7,772 nucleotides of DNA from Verrucomicrobiota bacterium (GTDB lineage Bacteria > Verrucomicrobiota > Verrucomicrobiia > Limisphaerales > UBA1096), in the NCBI GenBank assembly GCA_015658765.1, contig DQOE01000150.1, positions 1-7,772 of the forward strand, given 5' to 3'. Position numbers and translations under genes: made by a program. Below the pieces are notes generated by a model. That model was not told where the DNA came from. It worked only from the letters and a program-made list of their open reading frames with translations, and did no database searches. Positions 6,064-7,772 of the stretch are shown here, piece after piece; the first letter of the stretch is position 1; every line of letters starts with the position of its first letter.

Positions 6064-7772
6064 ATGCCGGGAGTCTCGTGGAAATCAGCGGCTTGGTTGG
6101 CATGCTGTTTCGCCTGGTTTTCGCTTGGCCAAGCGCGGCCGTTGACGGCGCCGTTTGACGAGCCCCCGGGCTGGGCGCGAGAGGCGATCTGGTACCAGAT
6201 TTTTGTCGAGCGATTTCGGAACGGGGATTCGGCCAACGACCCCCGGCCGGAGTATATGCGCGGCGCCTATCCCGGTTATGTGCCGGCCAACTGGAAGGTC
6301 ACCCCGTGGCATCAGGACTGGTACGAGCAGGAGGATTGGGCCAGGGCCGAGGCGGGGCACTTTCACAAGCTGGCTGCGGCCCGACGGTTCGGCGGCGACC
6401 TGCAGGGAGTGCTCCACAAGCTGGACTACCTGCAGGATCTCGGGATCACGGCCATCTATTTCAATCCTCTCAATGATTCCCCGTCACTTCACAAGTACGA
6501 TGCCCGTCATTACCGGCACATCGACCGCACGTTCGGCCCTGACCCGGCCGGGGACACGGCGATCATCGATGCGGAAGACCCGGTCGACCCGGCCACTTGG
6601 CGCTGGACGGCCGCCGACCGGTTGTTCCTGAAACTCATCCGCGAAGTGCATCGGCGCGGCATGAGGCTGATCGTGGACTACTCGTGGAACCACACCGGCA
6701 TCACGTTTTGGGCGTGGGAGGATCTGATGAAAAATCAGGCCAAGAGCCGGTTCCGGGACTGGTACGACATCATTTCGTTTGATGACCCCAAAACGCTGGA
6801 GGATGAATTTCACTTCGAGGGCTGGCTGGGAGTCAAGACGCTGCCGGAACTCAAAAAGGTGAACGTGGTGGGCAAACGAAAAGGCTACGCCTTCGAGGGC
6901 GATCTGCAACCGGAGGTGAAGGCGCACGTCTTCAACGTCACCCGGCGCTGGCTGGACCCAAACGGGGACGGAGACCCCGGGGATGGAGTGGACGGGTTTC
7001 GGCTCGATGTTGCCACACATGTGCCGCTTGGGTTCTGGCGCGACTACCGGAAGTTTGTCCGCGGGATCAACGACGAGACGCTGCTACTCGGCGAGGCGTG
7101 GTGGACCAAGTGGCCGGATCAACTGATGGACCCGCGGCCGTTCCTGCAGGGCGACATTTTCGACTCGGTCATGCATTACCAATGGTACAAGCCGGCTCGG
7201 CGGTTGTTCGCCCAGGCCAACGGAGGCCTCAAACCGAGCGGCTTCGTCGCCGAGATGAACCGGGTGTACGCCGGCTACAGTCAGTCTCTCTCCCAAAACC
7301 TGATGAACCTCGTCGCGAGCCACGACAGTCCGCGGTTCGGCACCTCGTTTCAAAACAAGCACAAGTACAAGTTCCGGATGGGCGCGCGCAAAAACACGGA
7401 CCTCCACCTCGGCCCGCCCGATACAGCTGTCGTCCGCGAGATGCGGATGATGTTGCTGCACCAGTTCACCTACACCGGCGCGCCGCACATTTGGAGCGGC
7501 GACGAACTCGGCATGTGGGGTGCGGACGACCCCGATTGCCGCAAGCCGGTCATCTGGGATGACATAAAGCATCGCCCACAGGTGTTCACGCCGGACGGCC
7601 AGCGCCACGAGCCGTTCCCCGTGAAGCCCGACACCGAGCTGCGGTCATATTACAAAACACTCATCGCCCTCCGGAAAAAACGTCGCGAGTTGGTCGGCGG
7701 CGGACTGGAATTCGTCGTTGCGAACGACAACGACATGACTCTGGCCTACCGCCGGGAACTCGCAGGCAGGGA
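6064..7772 (+). CDS. Exported GH13 alpha-amylase / neopullulanase-like glycoside hydrolase, 3' end missing
   Basis: Open to the right edge: 569 complete codons with no stop. A stop in this frame at 6046-6048 makes ATG 6064 the first start. The N-terminus MPGVSWKSAAWLACCFAWFS continues LGQARPLTAPF, a Sec signal peptide with likely cleavage after SLGQA, so the enzyme is periplasmic or secreted. The barrel starts AIWYQIFVERFRNGD, as in cyclomaltodextrinase/neopullulanase enzymes. Conserved region I is DYSWNH (205-210), region II GFRLDVATH with nucleophile Asp315, region III LLGEAWW with acid/base Glu344, and region IV VASHDSPRF with Asp421. LPELKKVN stands where the subfamily usually has MPKLN. 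The segment DPNGDGDPGDG before region II may bind calcium. GAPHIWSGDELGMWG and RKPVIWDD lie late in the barrel, and the C-terminal beta domain has just begun. It should cleave alpha-1,4-glucans or cyclodextrins; exact specificity is unknown. It follows rfaE2 by 7 bases. Confidence 0.92.
   Translation, partial: MPGVSWKSAAWLACCFAWFSLGQARPLTAPFDEPPGWAREAIWYQIFVERFRNGDSANDPRPEYMRGAYPGYVPANWKVTPWHQDWYEQEDWARAEAGHFHKLAAARRFGGDLQGVLHKLDYLQDLGITAIYFNPLNDSPSLHKYDARHYRHIDRTFGPDPAGDTAIIDAEDPVDPATWRWTAADRLFLKLIREVHRRGMRLIVDYSWNHTGITFWAWEDLMKNQAKSRFRDWYDIISFDDPKTLEDEFHFEGWLGVKTLPELKKVNVVGKRKGYAFEGDLQPEVKAHVFNVTRRWLDPNGDGDPGDGVDGFRLDVATHVPLGFWRDYRKFVRGINDETLLLGEAWWTKWPDQLMDPRPFLQGDIFDSVMHYQWYKPARRLFAQANGGLKPSGFVAEMNRVYAGYSQSLSQNLMNLVASHDSPRFGTSFQNKHKYKFRMGARKNTDLHLGPPDTAVVREMRMMLLHQFTYTGAPHIWSGDELGMWGADDPDCRKPVIWDDIKHRPQVFTPDGQRHEPFPVKPDTELRSYYKTLIALRKKRRELVGGGLEFVVANDNDMTLAYRRELAGR
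6122..6135. repeat. Dispersed palindrome copy 6 (CGCTTGGCCAAGCG)
   Basis: Perfect 14-base palindrome 58 bases inside the GH13 gene, translated as S-L-G-Q-A at the predicted signal-peptide cleavage site. Its phase differs from the copy in ggt, so the protein sequence does not explain the shared DNA sequence. Confidence 0.8.

Noticed and set aside
6064..6141. Lipoprotein signal in the GH13 N-terminus (WLACC)
   Set aside because: The residue three before the first Cys is Trp rather than Leu/Ile/Val, and the Cys falls too early, at residue 14, inside the hydrophobic core; an ordinary Sec signal fits better.
3888..6236. Long 782-codon open frame on the minus strand across ggt and rfaE2
   Set aside because: It is antisense to two well-supported genes, is rich in low-information Arg/Val/Gly/Leu runs, and resembles no protein family; such mirror frames are common in GC-rich DNA.

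Overview
The window is a compact, GC-rich bacterial chromosome segment with no RNA genes, insertion sequences, CRISPR arrays or phage genes that I can see. It holds seven protein genes in two divergent blocks. The organism is most likely Gram-negative: a stand-alone heptose-1-phosphate adenylyltransferase points to lipopolysaccharide core synthesis, and two products carry Sec-type signal peptides. Good Shine-Dalgarno sequences are almost absent ahead of the starts. Base composition, gene style and the tRNA-dihydrouridine synthase type would suit the Verrucomicrobiota/PVC group, but that placement is an inference.

The minus-strand block reads from about position 3690 leftwards. It contains a tRNA-dihydrouridine synthase (2625-3686), a 123-base gap with an elaborate inverted repeat, a LeuC-type aconitase-superfamily large subunit (1128-2501), a short gap with a terminator-like U-tract, an aldo/keto reductase (107-1051), and at the left edge the first residues of an agmatine deiminase-family protein (1 to about 105). 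The plus-strand block begins near 3771. It contains an exported gamma-glutamyltransferase-like Ntn hydrolase (3786-5546), the heptose adenylyltransferase (5574-6056), and an exported GH13 alpha-amylase/neopullulanase-like enzyme (6064 to beyond 7772). The three plus-strand genes are spaced by 27 and 7 bases and are probably co-transcribed. The genes are metabolic or housekeeping and do not form one obvious pathway; the two exported hydrolases suggest scavenging of peptides and alpha-glucans.

The most unusual feature is not a gene. A palindrome with core CTTGGCCAAG, extending to 12, 14 or 18 bases of perfect symmetry, occurs five times in 7.8 kb, and two imperfect copies are also present. All five perfect copies lie within about 100 bases of a translation start, either just upstream or just inside the coding sequence. 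Inside genes it is read in all three frames, so selection appears to act on DNA or RNA rather than on protein. I do not recognise it as a described element. The second unusual feature is the repeat between the leuC and dus genes, whose two arms each form a hairpin with perfectly complementary six-base loops.
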